This document shows positions 21,281-34,800 of a stretch of DNA of 64,000 nt, piece by piece (the first letter of the stretch is position 1; each line of letters starts with the position of its first letter). Below the pieces are notes generated by a model. It had not been told where the DNA came from. It ran no database searches and was given only the letters and a program-made list of their open reading frames with translations. Position numbers and translations under genes: made by a program. The stretch comes from Larus michahellis. Taxonomy: Eukaryota; Chordata; Aves; Charadriiformes; Laridae. The stretch covers positions 86,159,871-86,223,870 of the forward strand of contig NC_133899.1 of assembly GCF_964199755.1 (NCBI RefSeq). The letters are read 5' to 3'.

Positions 21281-24200
21281 TAAGGGATCAGGGAGAAAAT
21301 TCTCTAACCCTTTCCCCTACTGTCTGAAAATATATACTGAAGGAGAGCATATCCAAAGTTAAGACTAAACACTAGAATTTGGAAAAAACAAGATACACGT
21401 TCCCCGTAGTGGATGTTTGGATACACGTGCCCATAATTGGTGTTAGATCACAGCCCATTTTCCATCTGCAGTAGTCTCAATTGATTTATTTATTTTAGCA
21501 GAAATGGCTACTCTTTTATTTCCTTCTTTGAATATGTTTTCTCAAAATCATCTATTATCATAAGAAAACAGTTTTCAACATGTAACGTGATATACCCTTA
21601 CACCAAAGACTCAAGAACTGGGATTTCCTAATAGGGCAAATTTCACTACTGTGGATAACATACATAGATTTTCAAAACACAACTGAAATGCGGTAAGGGA
21701 ATGGCATAAATTTTCATGTAGTTTAATGCGATTTTTAACATAGGCTTGATAAAGCTTTTCCAAATACACAAAAGACTTGGCTGGAAGCTATGGTTCTTCA
21801 TCTTTTATTACTTAGTATGATTTAAACAGACATAACTCAATAGTCTAGACATGTTGTGTTTTATTTTAAATAGTTTTGATCTCATTATTTTAGATTTTGG
21901 TCAAAGTTTTGGGGGTATATTAGGAAAAAAAATTAATCAAAAGGGAACAAATAAGGAGTTCTTAAAAGTCACTTTGATTCTTACTATGTTAGATCTCATT
22001 ATTAAAAGTATTAAAGAGAAATCATTTTCTACAGAAAAAAAAAGCTAAACTTGATGCCCACAGTGTTCTATTACATAGATAGCAGCAAGTAGACAACGAT
22101 AATTCTCTGATCTTCATACTATTATACGATAATTGAAGTTGATGGGGTTATTCTCATGTAACTGAGAGGAGAGTGAGGCCCAGTCTTTTGAATTGCCTAT
22201 TTAAAAATCATGAATGAAAGTAGTTTTAATAAGAGGAGTTCCTCTAATGAAACATAATTTTGATTATTCCAGAAGGCTGGGCCCCCTGACAGACAAGAGA
22301 TTTCCCGAAATTTCCTAGGCATAAAACTGAAAACATCATATAGACGTGAGAGGAGGAAGCATGGTTTCTCATTTTGGAAAAACTGTAGTCTTGCAGTCTT
22401 TTTAAAACACTTGATTTCAAGTGATGATATAGAGATTTGTACTCATTGCAGCACAGTTTTATTGGACATAAACATTTATACCAGGCTGATATAATGGCAT
22501 CCTACATATTTCTCTACAGATAATGGGAGCCACCAATATATATCAAATAATCTGCAAGTAAAAGTATAGGTAAATTTTTAGAGTCAGTTACTGTCTACCC
22601 TGAGGTGTGGGCAGTGAAGACCTTGGCACACTCGTATGTGCATTCAAGGGTATTCTCCAGGTATTTTATTTACATCAGTTAACTAGAAGTGGTTAAGAGA
22701 ATGACTCCCACCAGAAAGAGAATGAGACTATACAGCTTGTTGTCAATGAAGTTAAATTAGGAAGCTGCTGAAAATCATTACTGAACCACGATCTCATAAC
22801 TTTAATTTTCCTGTTGTGTATTAATTGAATAATATCATTGTTTAGTGATTTTTTTTCAAATAACCATACATAACATGCTGCTTAATGAACAAAGGACAAT
22901 GAAATCTATCCTTTGATTATCTTTTTTCACATAATTAACTTTTATTTATAGAAGTAATTGTATTTAAATCAAGAGAAGCAGTAGTGCGCTTTCACCTATG
23001 AGCAAGGCTTTCAAGAGTAAATCAAAAATTATCAATAAATGAATGCTTTTTATATTGGAGAATCATTTTAATATCTTATTCTCTTATTTACTTTAATACA
23101 TAATTAATACAAAATATTTTAATATCTTATTTATGTATGTTTGCCATATACCATGTAGAGTTATTGCAGGAAGATCTATAGACAGTCATTTCTAGCTTTT
23201 TAAAAACATTATACAAGACAGACTAATGTGGCTGGTTTCTTTGCTGCAAAATTGCATTATCTATTTGTTATGTCTTGATTACATGATTATTAATTCCAGT
23301 AATAATTAAATTCGGCATGTATTTCTGTGCTATTGCTGCTATATATATGTTCTTTAATATTTAAACTTTTTTTTTTTTTTGAGATGGAGCTTTGTAAAGC
23401 TTAGCTTATAAAGCATTAGAAATACTTCGTAAAGCTGGTTCTGGCTCCGGATACAAAGCATACAATATTTGCAAAGTAGAATGAGAACGATGTGATAGAG
23501 TGATGGGAAGCAACGGTATCATGGCCCTAACAGCCAAGTAATAGTTGCGTCACACTGATACCATCAACCTGCGTCATGCCCAAGCAATCTTTTGTACCAG
23601 CAGTTACCTTAATGCCCTTGTATTGGAAAGAATTTTTACATAAGAAAATATTGGACTTGTTTATAAACAATGAACCTGTGAGAACCGCAAGATCACATGT
23701 TTGCTGTTAAGCATGTACCTAACCTAGACCTCAGCTTTTACATGTTTTAAAATCAAATGCACGTTCAAAAGCAGGATCAGGGCTTCTGTCAGAAAAGACT
23801 CACAGATCTGGTTAACACTGTATGGAATAGGTGTAATTTAAAGCCCAGTGCAATAAATCAGCAGGGGGTTTAATGGTTCAGTGGGTTTAGATCTAGTTCC
23901 AGAAACAGTTCCACTTGAAATCAGTTCATACTGTGTAAAGCATGTTCATGTGTTCTTACACAGTCAGTATCTGAGCTTGAAGCCCAAATTCTGAGTTTAA
24001 AAAATCTGGGAGAGTTACTGAACTTTCCAAAAAAAAAGATCAGTGTGCATCTCAACATCATTTACATACAATGATTAATGCAGGAACAATGCTAACATAG
24101 AGGAAGCAGTGTAACCAAGAAGCAAGGTGTTTGCCAGAACCTCTGGTGGATTTTTTTTTTATAGTATTTGACTACTTTGGATACACTAAATTCATGCAAA

Positions 24201-24554
24201 ATCTTAAATGCAAAGAAAAGTTCCATGCCATAGAAGGCCATGGCTTTTTGTGCTTCTCTTTTCTCTTAAATCATAAAAATTACTCATTTATCAGGTTCAA
24301 GCAGAAACTGAACCTTTCTTCAGAGTTCCAGCTACTCTGAGTTAGTGTCTGATTCAGTGCCTCTTTAAGGAAATATGAAACCTTAACATATTGGCATGTT
24401 TAATACATCTATATGTAATACAGGTTCTTAATGTTATTTGATTCATACAGTAGCTTTTATTAATTTAAAACTATTTTATTACTTTTATTAAAGCTATTGC
24501 TTTAAAGATGCTATTAAAACTTGTTTCTGATAATAACTGTAGCTTTTTCTGTAG
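21281..24554. other. No supported feature
   Basis: Very AT-rich DNA with runs such as 'ttttaatatcttatt' repeated near 23,070 and 23,115. No exon with matching signals was found. Confidence 0.5.
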
Positions 24555-24597
24555 GAAGAAGAGCATGCTTTCGGTCCCCGGTGCCTACAAGAAGTCA
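24555..24597 (+). CDS. Weak candidate exon
   Basis: A strong acceptor (tagctttttctgtag, AG 24553-24554) is followed by 14 codons, EEEHAFGPRCLQEV, and a fair donor, GTCA|gtaaat. The frame stays open for 17 more codons into sequence that is L-rich and not coding-like. It lies between the putative end of the left gene and the CpG island, so it could be an upstream exon of the right-hand gene or chance. Confidence 0.22.
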
Positions 24598-25834
24598 GTA
24601 AATTGTACCAATTCCATCTGATAATTTTATTACTTCTTCTATGGAAATGATGCCTGAATAGACAGAGATTAGTTCATTTAACTCCTTTCCATCTCAATCT
24701 TCAGAGTTTCTGCCATTCAGCAACTTGCAGGAGTGGGCTCAGGAGGAAGACCCCAAGATATGAAAGGTTAAAAAAATTTTTTTTCATCAAAAAAAGGACT
24801 GGTAGGATTCAAGCTGCTTTTATTGATCATAGTACCTGTAAGATTCTCTATCGTGTATTAAAAGCTACAACTGTTGTTAAGACAGTTATTAAGACAGGAA
24901 ATGCACTAGTGCATTTCTGAAACACATCTATCATTATCAAGGGAGAGTACAACAGAACACAAGCATATTACATGTAAATATTTTAAAATATAAGTGTCAG
25001 GAAATAGTATTTGCTACTCTAATATTTCATTTCTGTAACAGCACACACAAAACGCCAAGAATGCTTAGAGACCCTAAGCTCAATAATGTGATGGCAGTCT
25101 TTTTGTTCACAGTCCTTAAGATACAGAATAATGATCATTATAGATTTTTGCCTTATGCTGACATCTAAAACTCACATGGAAAATACACCAGAGTGGCCTA
25201 TGGTGATAATACAGAGAAAGGATACTTTTAAAACCAAAAAGAAAGTACTGTTAGAAGCCAACATGAATCTTTTTTTCTTTTTTTTTTAATTGCCACTTGG
25301 TGAACAGGGAGGCTGTGCCATGCGATGCCTCCATCCCGCACAAGATGGACGCAGCATATAAACATGCTTCAGACTGAATTAGTCATTTTTTATGATTGTA
25401 GTAGGAACATATCGCAGCTGGTACCAAGGCCCAAGCGTGCTGAATGCTAGAGCACATAAGACATAATACTCTGGAGAGCATCTCTTCGGAGTCCAGAAAT
25501 CAGGTACATGCTATAACTACCACAGAACTTGATCATATTCTGGCGTCTCTCCACCATGTTGTTATTCCCTCTACTTCTTGTGCCTCAGACCTCCCCCTCA
25601 TTTCACAGCTGAATCCTCTCCGTGCCTCATGCACGCAGCTCCTCAGGCCTTCCAGGCTTTCTTCACTTTAAATAACGTTTTTATTGTAATACCTCTCACT
25701 TTTGTTGTTGATTTACGAACAGCCAGAGTGATTGGGTAGATGTGGGCCAGGGGGCAGAATAACTGTTAGCAAAATGACACTCTCTCATTCCCAAAAATCT
25801 TCTTGCCCAACATTGTTTTTGGACCGTTCGACGG

Positions 25835-26217
25835 ATGGGAAGACCCAATAATTTCAGAGAAGTGTCAAAAATACTGCTGTTTTTGAGCTGTAGCGACGAC
25901 AGGCCTCGACAGCTGGCAGGGACCTGCTGCCATTTGCCTGGTGCTGCTGAGGCCAGGGGAGGCCCCCCGCCCCCTGCTCTTCCCTTTAAAGAGGTAAGGG
26001 TGCGCGTTTCATTTGTCTGGATCTTAATCTGCCCTAAAGGTTTATTTTATTTTTAATTACAGAGAAGGGGCTCCCCCTAATTAGGGACGAGTCTCGAGCC
26101 AGGCCCGCCGCCCTCCCGGCCCCTCCGCCGCCAGGTGGCGCCTCAGCGCCGGCAACCGCCGCCCCGGCCCGGGCCGCCCGCGGCAGCGGCCGGGCCCGGC
26201 GGCTCCGGGGGGCTCTG
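25835..26217 (+). other. Candidate 5' untranslated exons with a 69-nt intron
   Basis: A strong donor, TTAAAGAG|gtaagg (GT 25,994), and a classical acceptor, tttatttttaattacag (AG 26,061-26,062), enclose only 69 nt, near the lower size limit for vertebrate introns. A further good donor, CTCTG|gtgagc, is at 26,218. Joining the exons puts a stop at once in the only long upstream frame (Met at 25,835), so these would be noncoding leader exons. The transcription start is not defined. If the left gene is DCDC1, synteny suggests the leader belongs to MPPED2. Confidence 0.4.
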
Positions 26218-26480
26218 GTGAGCCGGGTCGGCCCGGCCGCAGGCGGGGACCCCTCCATCAAGGCCCTTGCTCCGCTCTGGGGGCTCCGTTCCGCCCGGTG
26301 GGAGAGGGGAGCCGGAGGTGCTGTCAGTCAGTCAGCCCGCCCGCCCGCCCGTGTGGGCTGCGGCGGGGCAGCCCGAGAAGCGTGAGGGGAGGCTGAGGCG
26401 GGGGCTGCCTCCTGTGGGGTTTAAACAGGCGCTTTCTGCATCTTTTCAAGCAGCTGCCAAACTGCCGGTCAAACGCAGAC
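25890..26480. promoter_or_regulatory. CpG island, probable promoter
   Basis: CpG is dense here and rare in the flanks. The block contains runs such as 'gcccgggccgcccgcggc' and short 'cccg' repeats ('cccgcccgcccgcccg' near 26,337). This is the only such island in the 64 kb. Such islands mark housekeeping or developmental promoters in birds. Two + donors lie inside it (25,994 and 26,218). A minus donor-like site (GGGAAAAG|gtgagc, near 26,565 on the minus strand) leaves bidirectional use possible. The strand bias to the right (T over A) favours + transcription. Confidence 0.85.
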
Positions 26481-27574
26481 GTGCAGTTGCTCCGTTAGGA
26501 GGGAAAAGGAAAAAAATCTTTAGGATTTTCTGACGGATTTCATCAGTTTATGGCCTGGGCTGCTCACCTTTTCCCTGCAAACTCCTACAGATCTCGGGTT
26601 GCTTAGGGCGAGTGGTGGTAGGGGAATGCTGAACGATGGAATAGATTTATTGGGTTTGTCTGAGGAAGGACTTTCAGGTGCTTGCTAACACCCCTCCATG
26701 GCCTTAGAAGATTGGTCCTTAAAGTGCACAACTTTCCAGTTCGTGTATTTCAGTGTTTTTTTTCGACTTGTGTTTTTTTTGAAGTTGCCACCAGATTTAT
26801 CCTAATTGTTCCCAAATGCATAAATACAGCTCCTCTCCTAGGTGGGCGCACGCTTAAAATATATATACTCTTTGGCGTGATCCCAGTGCGGTGTGCTGTG
26901 TAATTCCCTTGGGAGTTTAACGAGCACTTCCATGGGCTGTGAAAGTTCAGAGAGCAGAGTGTGCCGTGGACACGGGCAGGAACGCAGTGACTCTGCTGGC
27001 CAGTTAATAAAGGTTTTATGGTTTAATGTCTCTTATGTTGAAGCCTTCTTGGCCAGGGGATAAGATACTTGTATCTTAATATATGGTTGCACTAAAGTTT
27101 CAATGACTTAGGTGTATTTCAAATGTGGTTTCATTAGCCCCTTTGCATACAGTGAAAGATACAGCAATTGTATTTATTTCTGAGGTGTTGCTTTTGGAGT
27201 TGTAAGGCTGGAGGGTGCAGATGGGCTGGAACATTGGTTGTGGGTTGACGTATTCATAGATCAAATGTTAATGAAATATTACTTTTCAGAAGAAGTGGCC
27301 TATTTCCAAGTGGCTGTGCCTTTTGTTGTGATACCCCTTTTTTCTTTTCTTGGACAAAAGAAACATCTGGTTGTGATGTAAGCCTTTTCTTAAAAAGGTA
27401 TATTTGGGGTAGGATAGAGCTCCACCACAGTCACCAAACGCAGAACAAGTCTATGTGGTTTTGGGCTGAAGGACTGATTAGGAAGCAGGGAGCTCAAGTG
27501 GGCATTCTCCATTTATATGGTACTCAGACGCTCCATTTTCTTAATGTGTTTTCTTTTTTCTCTGCCTGTTATAG

Positions 27575-27700
27575 GAAATGGCCTTCAAGTTGTGCCCTAT
27601 GAGTGTTCTCCATTGAGTCAAGCATTCTATTTACAATTTCTAGTGAAGTGAATATACGTGAATACATATGGCTAAATTGTTTTGCGTTGCTAAAGTTGAC
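27575..27700 (+). other. Candidate leader exon or chance acceptor
   Basis: An excellent acceptor, ttcttttttctctgcctgttatag (AG 27573-27574), lies 1.36 kb downstream of the island donor. The first ATG is two bases in with good context (gaaATGg) but gives only 12 codons before TGA, which would act as an upstream ORF. A modest donor (TGACA|gtaggt) is near 27,703. A 68-residue open frame runs antisense across the same DNA. Confidence 0.25.
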
Positions 27701-28066
27701 AGTAGGTATCATTCTCAAATCACTCTTTACTTGGTGTAGTAAGACCTTTCTTCTCTCTCTTTGCCTCTCTGGCACACCAAAGTAATTAACCGTGGGTAGA
27801 TGGTATCACTGCCATGTGATTTCTTTAAAAATCATCCAGCCAAGGAGGTCACTCTTCTTATGGTAATAAGAGACAAGTATATCCCCTGATGTTCTTCTCA
27901 TAAGCCTAGTTTAACTGAGGGGAGGCAGGGGCAGATTTTAAAATGACTATTTCAACTAGCTTGTGGCATTAAATTGTTTGTGTCTAAGCTTTTTTCTTTT
28001 GGGGGAGCTTCATTCATAATGAGGTAAATTTTAGATTGACCATATAAATACAACTTGCATTTGTTT

Positions 28067-28505
28067 AATCATAGAATCATAGAATCATAGGGTTGGAAGG
28101 GACCTCTGGAGATCATCTAATCCAACCCACCTGCCAGAGCAGGGTCACTCAGAGCAGGCTGCACAGGAACGCGTCCAGGCGGGTTTGGAATGTCTCCAGA
28201 GACGGAGACTCCACCACCTCTCTGGGCAGCCTGTGCCAGGGCTCTGCCACCCTCAAAGTAAAGAAATTCCTCCTCATGTTGAGGTGAACTTCCTATGCTC
28301 AAGTTTGTGCCCATTACCTCTTGTCCTGTTGCCAGGCATCACTGAAAAGAGCCTGGCCCTATCCTCCCGACACCCACCCTTTAAGTATTTATAAGTGTTG
28401 ATAAGGTCCCCCCTCAGCCGTCTTTTTTCCAGACTGAAGAGACCCAAATCCCTCAGCCTTTCTTCATAAGAGAGGTGTTACAGTCCCCTAATCATCTTGG
28501 TAGCC
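28067..28505 (-). mobile_element. CR1 LINE, 3' part of ORF2 plus 3' UTR
   Basis: It starts with three copies of the reversed tail unit (atcatagaatcatagaatca), then 'gggttggaagggacctctgg'. Reading leftward on the minus strand, the C-terminal ORF2 segment and upstream coding parts follow to about 28,505 ('tcatcttggtagccc'). It is the best-preserved short CR1 in the window and is 5'-truncated. Confidence 0.95.
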
Positions 28506-28744
28506 CTTTAAGCTTTCTGTTTCTCATGTGTTTAGTCATTCTTCATGTAAATAAACTCTGGATCAGATCAACTACTAAAATGAAGCATAACTGTGCTGAC
28601 ATCAAAATAGCTGTGCTCATTTGCACCAGCTGCACATGGTCAAAACCTATGTGTGATTTATTTATAAGTAGAGGACTGGATGGCTTCTTGATCAGATACA
28701 GCATTCATTGTCAGGAAATACAAGTTTTATTTCTGCCCTGGTCC

Positions 28745-28865
28745 TGAGTTCTTGTGTAACCTAGAGCAAACACATAATTCCCTTACACTTTGTCTGTAAA
28801 TTGAGAACAATTCTTTCCCCTCTCACATGGGTATTTAATTCAGTGATGCATAAAATGGGATAAGT
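28745..28865 (+). mobile_element. Possible MIR SINE remnant
   Basis: The pattern 'cttgtgtaacctagagcaaa', then 'cacataattccctta' and 'tctgtaaattgagaac', with 'cataaaatgggataag' further on, follows the MIR layout (TGTGACC..GGGCAAGTCA..TCTGTAAAATGGG) with many mismatches. MIR is old and rare but present in birds. Needs an alignment to confirm. Confidence 0.3.
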
Positions 28866-31800
28866 ACTTAGATTAAAGTTGGTATGCAAAGTGTCAGTCA
28901 GAGTATGAAAATAAATACATTTTAAAGCTGTGGGCCATTTCCTCAGCCAGGTTAAGTTGAAATGGTTTCCTTAAACCCCTGAAGGTACGTAGGTTCATAC
29001 AAGCTGAAGCTCTGATCCATGTGGGTGTCTATAGAGGTCTTCTGTAGTTCAGCCTGTACAAGAATATTGGGTTTTGCATATTGGAGATGCTGTGAAGGCT
29101 GGAAGAAATCTGTAAATGTTACTTATTAATGATCTCCATTAATAGAAGGAAAAAAGCTTGTGTTAAATTTTTCAAATTGGCAATGCATTTAAAGCTGAAG
29201 TAAATTTGATTCTGCTGGCTGCACATAAGTGAAATAGGTCACCATCACTACTGCTTTGGTGGGCTTTTTTCCTTCTTTTGACGGCACTCTCCAAAGCTTG
29301 AGGAGGAAAATTATACGCAGCTCCAGTATACTTACTTTATTAAAAAAGAAAACAAATAACCAACTATGTGTTGTATACACCAAAGGAAGGTAATAATAAA
29401 GCTGAGAAAACACCAAAGTATCTGCAGGCTACTTGGCTGTGGTAAAATGACTTTGCATTGAATTCATATATACTGTACTTATATAATACAATGTAAAATA
29501 GCATTTATTTACTCTGTGATGCAGGGTGACCCAGTTATTTCTGTCCCATATTTAATGGCGAGGGGGATGAACACTATCTCCAGGTGAATATTTCACTGTT
29601 CTCCAAGGATTTTTGTCCTTGTCAAATATTTCATAGCTTCAGTATATGGCTGAGCTATTCTTACTAGATGTGGTTGGATGAGAAAATTAGTTTTGGCCCA
29701 TGCCATGTAGACCTTTAAAAGAAAAGGCCCGAGGGGGAGATTTTATTTAATAACCCTCTACACCCCTGCATAGCAATCAAGTGCTTCAGTACAGCTAGAA
29801 ATGGATTTGTGCAGCTGTGAAAGGTATTGGTTGGTGTGCGAAGGACAGTCCAGCTCAGAGGTGGGCTAACAGTGTCCCATCCCTCTAGTTCTGGACTGGC
29901 AGAACTGGATGGAGAGTCTATACCATGCTTCTGGTCTGGGGCCATGCTATAATCACACACTGCAGATGTCTTTACAGTCCTTTGGCTTTTTGCCTGTCAC
30001 ACTTTTATCCATTTTTGGACAACTAGCTGCTGTTTCATAATTGGTGTAAAAATGGATGGTTGTACAGAAGGGATGCCACTCGGCAGAATGTTTCATGTTC
30101 AACATAGTGCTCTATACATACACAAGGCACCTGTCTTATACTTCTTTGTTTACTTATGTCCTCTGCTATTTCTTTATATTTGATCAGTCCATTTCTTTTC
30201 AGTCACTGTGACCAACAAAGGGTGTCTGGGTGACAGAGTAATGGAGATCGTTTGCTTCGCAGAAATGTGTTGCTTGTTTCTAACGTAGCTTACTGATACT
30301 GTGAACACCAGGATATTAAGAGTGAATAATGAAAGAGGATGAATGCACGCGATTTTCATGTAGCCTAGTGGATTGTGTTAGGCACTCAGCAGTCTTTAGC
30401 TTTAGGATATCAGTGTTAGAATACACCTAGCAAGATGTTATCTCTAGACATCTTGTCTATAGGCAGATATCCACATCAAATGAGGAAAGAGTAGGACGGA
30501 CAATAGGGTGGAAGCTGCAAGTCTATCCCAGGTCATAATAGAAACGCATCTAAGTTATGCTAATTGATAATCTGAGAGAATCTAATTTAATTTTTTCCCC
30601 CTTGTACTGTAGGTGATGATAAACAGTGAGTCTGGTTCTATTCCCCCTCCCCAAGGATTTGTATAAATATATCCACACAGCTTGACTCCAAGGGCAAGTT
30701 TACTTCCCCCACTCTGTTCTTAGCTTACTTGCAACTCTCTCTGAGATTTTGCTAGGACTTCTATTGCTTCTCTTTCATTGGTATATATTTTTACTTACAG
30801 TATTCTCCTTTTCCTCCCCTATATCCTCTGGAAAGATTTGAATTTGCATTTTGCTAAACTTTTTGCTGTATATCAGTTTTCAGTTTCCTTCTCTCATAGA
30901 AGGATAAGTTGGGTGAAAAGAAAGCCACTACTTTGTCTTTGTGCTTTCTCCTATTTTGTGTCATTTTGTTCTGCTAGACAAACTATCTTTGATTTAGTGG
31001 GGTTGAAGTATGAGTGCATAATAGATTATCTGTCACTGGACCAAATCAATCATGGTTAACAGTGTATTGACAGAGCATATAGCAAGTATCCTTGACCTGA
31101 GGTTGAAAATACCTGTTATCAACAACTTGTGGTACTTGCTGCTGCTTGGCGTGAACTTTGAGGCAGATTATTTGTTATCAGCTTTTTTATTTTAATATAT
31201 GTACTAGTTTTCTCTCTGTTTGAGCCTTTTTGAACTAATACAGGCCTCCTCCTTTGTTTGTGGAGCACAGAAGAACCCAGCCAGGCATGTCTCAGAGTTT
31301 TAAAAGTAAAAGAGAGAGAAACTCTTGTGCTTTAAATAGAAGCCAGCCTTTAACTGTTGAGCTTTTCACTATAGTTGGGCTGCCATTTAATTGCCCAGGC
31401 CAGAGTGTTTTACATATTCATTTGTGGTATTTAATACTGCATGTTGTTGGGGGGAAAGTACGGAAATGGTCTTGTCCTTTATGGCGGTTCCTTTGCTTCT
31501 TTATTCATTTTAAGCATTTATGCTTAAGCATTTTTTTCACATTTAGGCACTTCTAATAACGTTTTTTAATGTTATAGTAAAATGTTCCTGCTGTTTGTTG
31601 TATAGCATCAGTGCTGTGGTATTTTCTGTTGGAGGAGTGTCTTTTCCCTCCTCAATGGAAGTGTTTTGGTATTTACCCTGTGCTTCTGCACAAATGAGGG
31701 TGCTCAGCTACTTGCCAAAGCAGTCAGGAGGTGACAAGGTCAGACTGAACCATTGCTCTCAGTTGCAATGAACAGGTGAGGTATGTGCTCAATGATGTCT

Positions 31801-34800
31801 TGTTCCCAGTGATACTGCTGTGTATGTCTGAATTCAGAAATCAGAAGGGTGACTTAAGCATATGAACAGCCCAGCTGAATTTACTGTACTTAAATTCAAC
31901 ATGTGCTTAAATGCTGTGCTAAAGTAGGAGCTTATTTTGGGTCTGCATGTGTCTTTACAAAGATGAAATGGTGATGCTGAGTAAGTAAAGTAACTACTAC
32001 CAAGTGAGAAATAAAAGACTTGAGGAAATATTATTGATGTACTTTTCTACTTCAGGAAAAATGTATTTGGTAAGCTTCCAGGTATGCAATGTCTTTGCTC
32101 TAGTTTGGCTTGCAGTTTATGGACAAATGAAAATATATTCTGCCTATGGTCAATGTAACTATGTCGTCTTTATCTTGCTTATCAAAATATACATATATTC
32201 ATGCAAGAAAGACCAAACTTCTACCAGAATGGATTTGTCTTCATTGTTACCTATTTTGTTTTATGAAGATGCTTTCTTGTATCATCTCCTAATCCTGGCA
32301 TCTGAACGCCTTCTGTTTGTGTAATCAATGAGATGCTAATATCTTGTCTGCTCCTTATCTCAAGGAGGGTATGTTTTTTGAAGGGGAAGGTGAAATGTTT
32401 TCTTCTGTGGACCAGCTTGTAAATACGTGTTGTTGGCAAGGACAAGGTTATAGTTTGCTTTCAATTTGAGTCAGAAGTGAGGAGGTTTATGATGATTCTT
32501 AGCTCCTGCTATTCTTTATTTATTTCAGTTTCTTGTTTGATCTGTGCAACAAAGAGAAGCTCATGACACAAAGTTGGGAGCATGGCGCTATTGGCCCAAG
32601 TACACTCTCTCCCAGTGTCAGGGAACCACATACAGATGCTGAATCCCGAAAGGTCTGCAGAACATCTGCAGCCGGGCTACACAACGGTTCCTAGTGCCCC
32701 TAGAGTAACGGGCTCAAGATATTTGTGCAACATTTAGCATTTTACTACATAACATAGCATCTTTGGTTTCTTGACTTTTGTTGGGGTCTTGGCCTCTGAA
32801 ATACCTGGGTTTGTGACAAAAGAGATTCATAGATGATTACGGGAAGCAGAAATTCCCCCACGCTGTTTTTATTTTATTGTCTGTCATTCCAAGCTGACCT
32901 GGAGAAAGTGCTGGCCCCAAATTGCTTATCAGTTTAAACCTCACCACAAAGGCACAGCCAGGCACTGGAGGATTGATCTCCACCCATGTATCCCGCTCCT
33001 GTTGTCAGTCATGTTCTTGCTCCATTTGTTAACAGAAATACTGACATTATGCTCAGTTATCTGTGTGCCATGGCAGGGAAGTTAAACTGGGGGTGGTGGA
33101 ATCCCTGTCTGAGTAAGCAGATGATGGTTTGCATCTGGAGCCCCATGTGATGTTTCAGATGACCAGGGCCCAGGCTCCTGCTGCTATGAAAACAGGAGGA
33201 AACCCTGAACTTTTCTTATTGTTTGAAAATGTCGAGATATGAAATATATTTTGTTCCCGCAGGTATTGCTAATTGGCTGATTTTTGTGAGAATTCCTGCA
33301 TGCATGCAAAAGGGTAATTATGTGAACTATATTCCTAGAAAAGTTTTCAGACATAATTCTTAGGTGAAACAGTATCAGGCAATATTGCTTGATTTGTATG
33401 TGGATATCTAAGTAATAGATCATGCTCTAAGAGGACCATGTATTGGAAAACTGCAGGGTTCCAGCAGATTTGTTCCTTTGGACAAAGCTGTGGAATTAGG
33501 TAATTTCATGTCCTTCTCCGTTTCTCATGATATAAGCGCTGAGCTTCTGCAAGTAGATGAAACTTGAAGGAACTTTGAGCAACATCGTAAAAAGAATTCA
33601 GGCTGCTCCTTTTGCCAAAAACCCTACTGAATGAATGAATGGATGAATTCAAAACAAAATATCATTTATCATGATACCCTGTAGTCAAGTATAGAGTAGT
33701 TGAACTGAAAACACAGGCAGAGAAACTGCATTTTACATACTTTATATTCTTCTCATGGTGAGAATTTGAAGATACCTATCTACGTGTTTTGATTTTTTTT
33801 CTTAGCTAGATTTGTAGTATCCATATATTCCTCATGTCCAGACCAGTAGAACTGAAATATAGACCTGGCTCTGTGTGAGAGCTGTGATGGATTTTATAAC
33901 TCTGTTGCAAAGTTTCACATCTCTAGATGCCAGACCAGGGACCTACATCTCCATTTCAGAAAAATGAGCTCACAGCATGCCTACTGTGTGATTTGTGTAC
34001 CAATCACACCTATCGTCACTGTGTTCAGCACACATCCAGTGCACTTCTGTATTTTGCTTGGCTCAAGTCTGAGGGAAGCCAGGTTATAAGAAAGTGTTTA
34101 AAGTTTTTATTAATGCATTTATTATAGTGTAGTACTGGAATATCGCCTGACTGTTCTGACTAGCTCTGCAGGAGCCCAAACATGAAAACAGTTTTGTGAC
34201 GTCCAAATAGTACAGCACTGGGTTCAAAACAAGAGATGAGGCAGCTCAGTTGGACAACCCTGATGATTTTTTATAGTAAATATGAAATAAATAAGCATCT
34301 GTTGGAGGGCAAACGGACAATATGGTAAGAAATGCCACTGACCATTGTTTCGTTCTGGACAAAATAATGAAGCCCATATTTCTTTACAGCTGTATAAATC
34401 AAAGACAGAATTGGTGCAAAATATGCAGATCTGACGTATTTACAGTGATATAACCTTTACTTTTTATCCTCTCTTTCTTTAGGTGAAATGGCTATCATAT
34501 TGATACAAGTAAGGTAGATGCTGGATGTTTTAAATTTTCCACCATCCCTAGGCAGAAAAATACTTTTTAATGTAGCATTCAAACAGCTCTCATTGCTATA
34601 AAGGTAAACTAGAGCTAGGTGAAGGTTTCAGGAGGGAGACAATTAGGTGTTTTGTATAAGTAATGTCATTGTCTGGGGTTATGACAGAGGTGGTGTATGT
34701 GTGTTCAAAGTTATAGGAGGGCATCAGCTGAAGACAAAAAGAAAGTGTCTGTGGAAATCGCAGATTTCTATTATGGGATTTTTTAGATCTTGCCTGGATC

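Noticed and set aside
25444..25671. 75-codon + frame just upstream of the CpG island
   Set aside because: No acceptor upstream; a donor-like CAG|gtacat inside breaks it; composition is S/L-rich. Probably promoter flank.
26267..26533. 88-codon + frame in the CpG island
   Set aside because: P/G/R/A-rich translation is expected from the GC-rich composition; the strong donor at 26,218 precedes it, so it is probably intronic.
30778..32324. Several 90-106 codon + frames
   Set aside because: F/L/S/I-rich translations of T-rich intron sequence, without splice sites.
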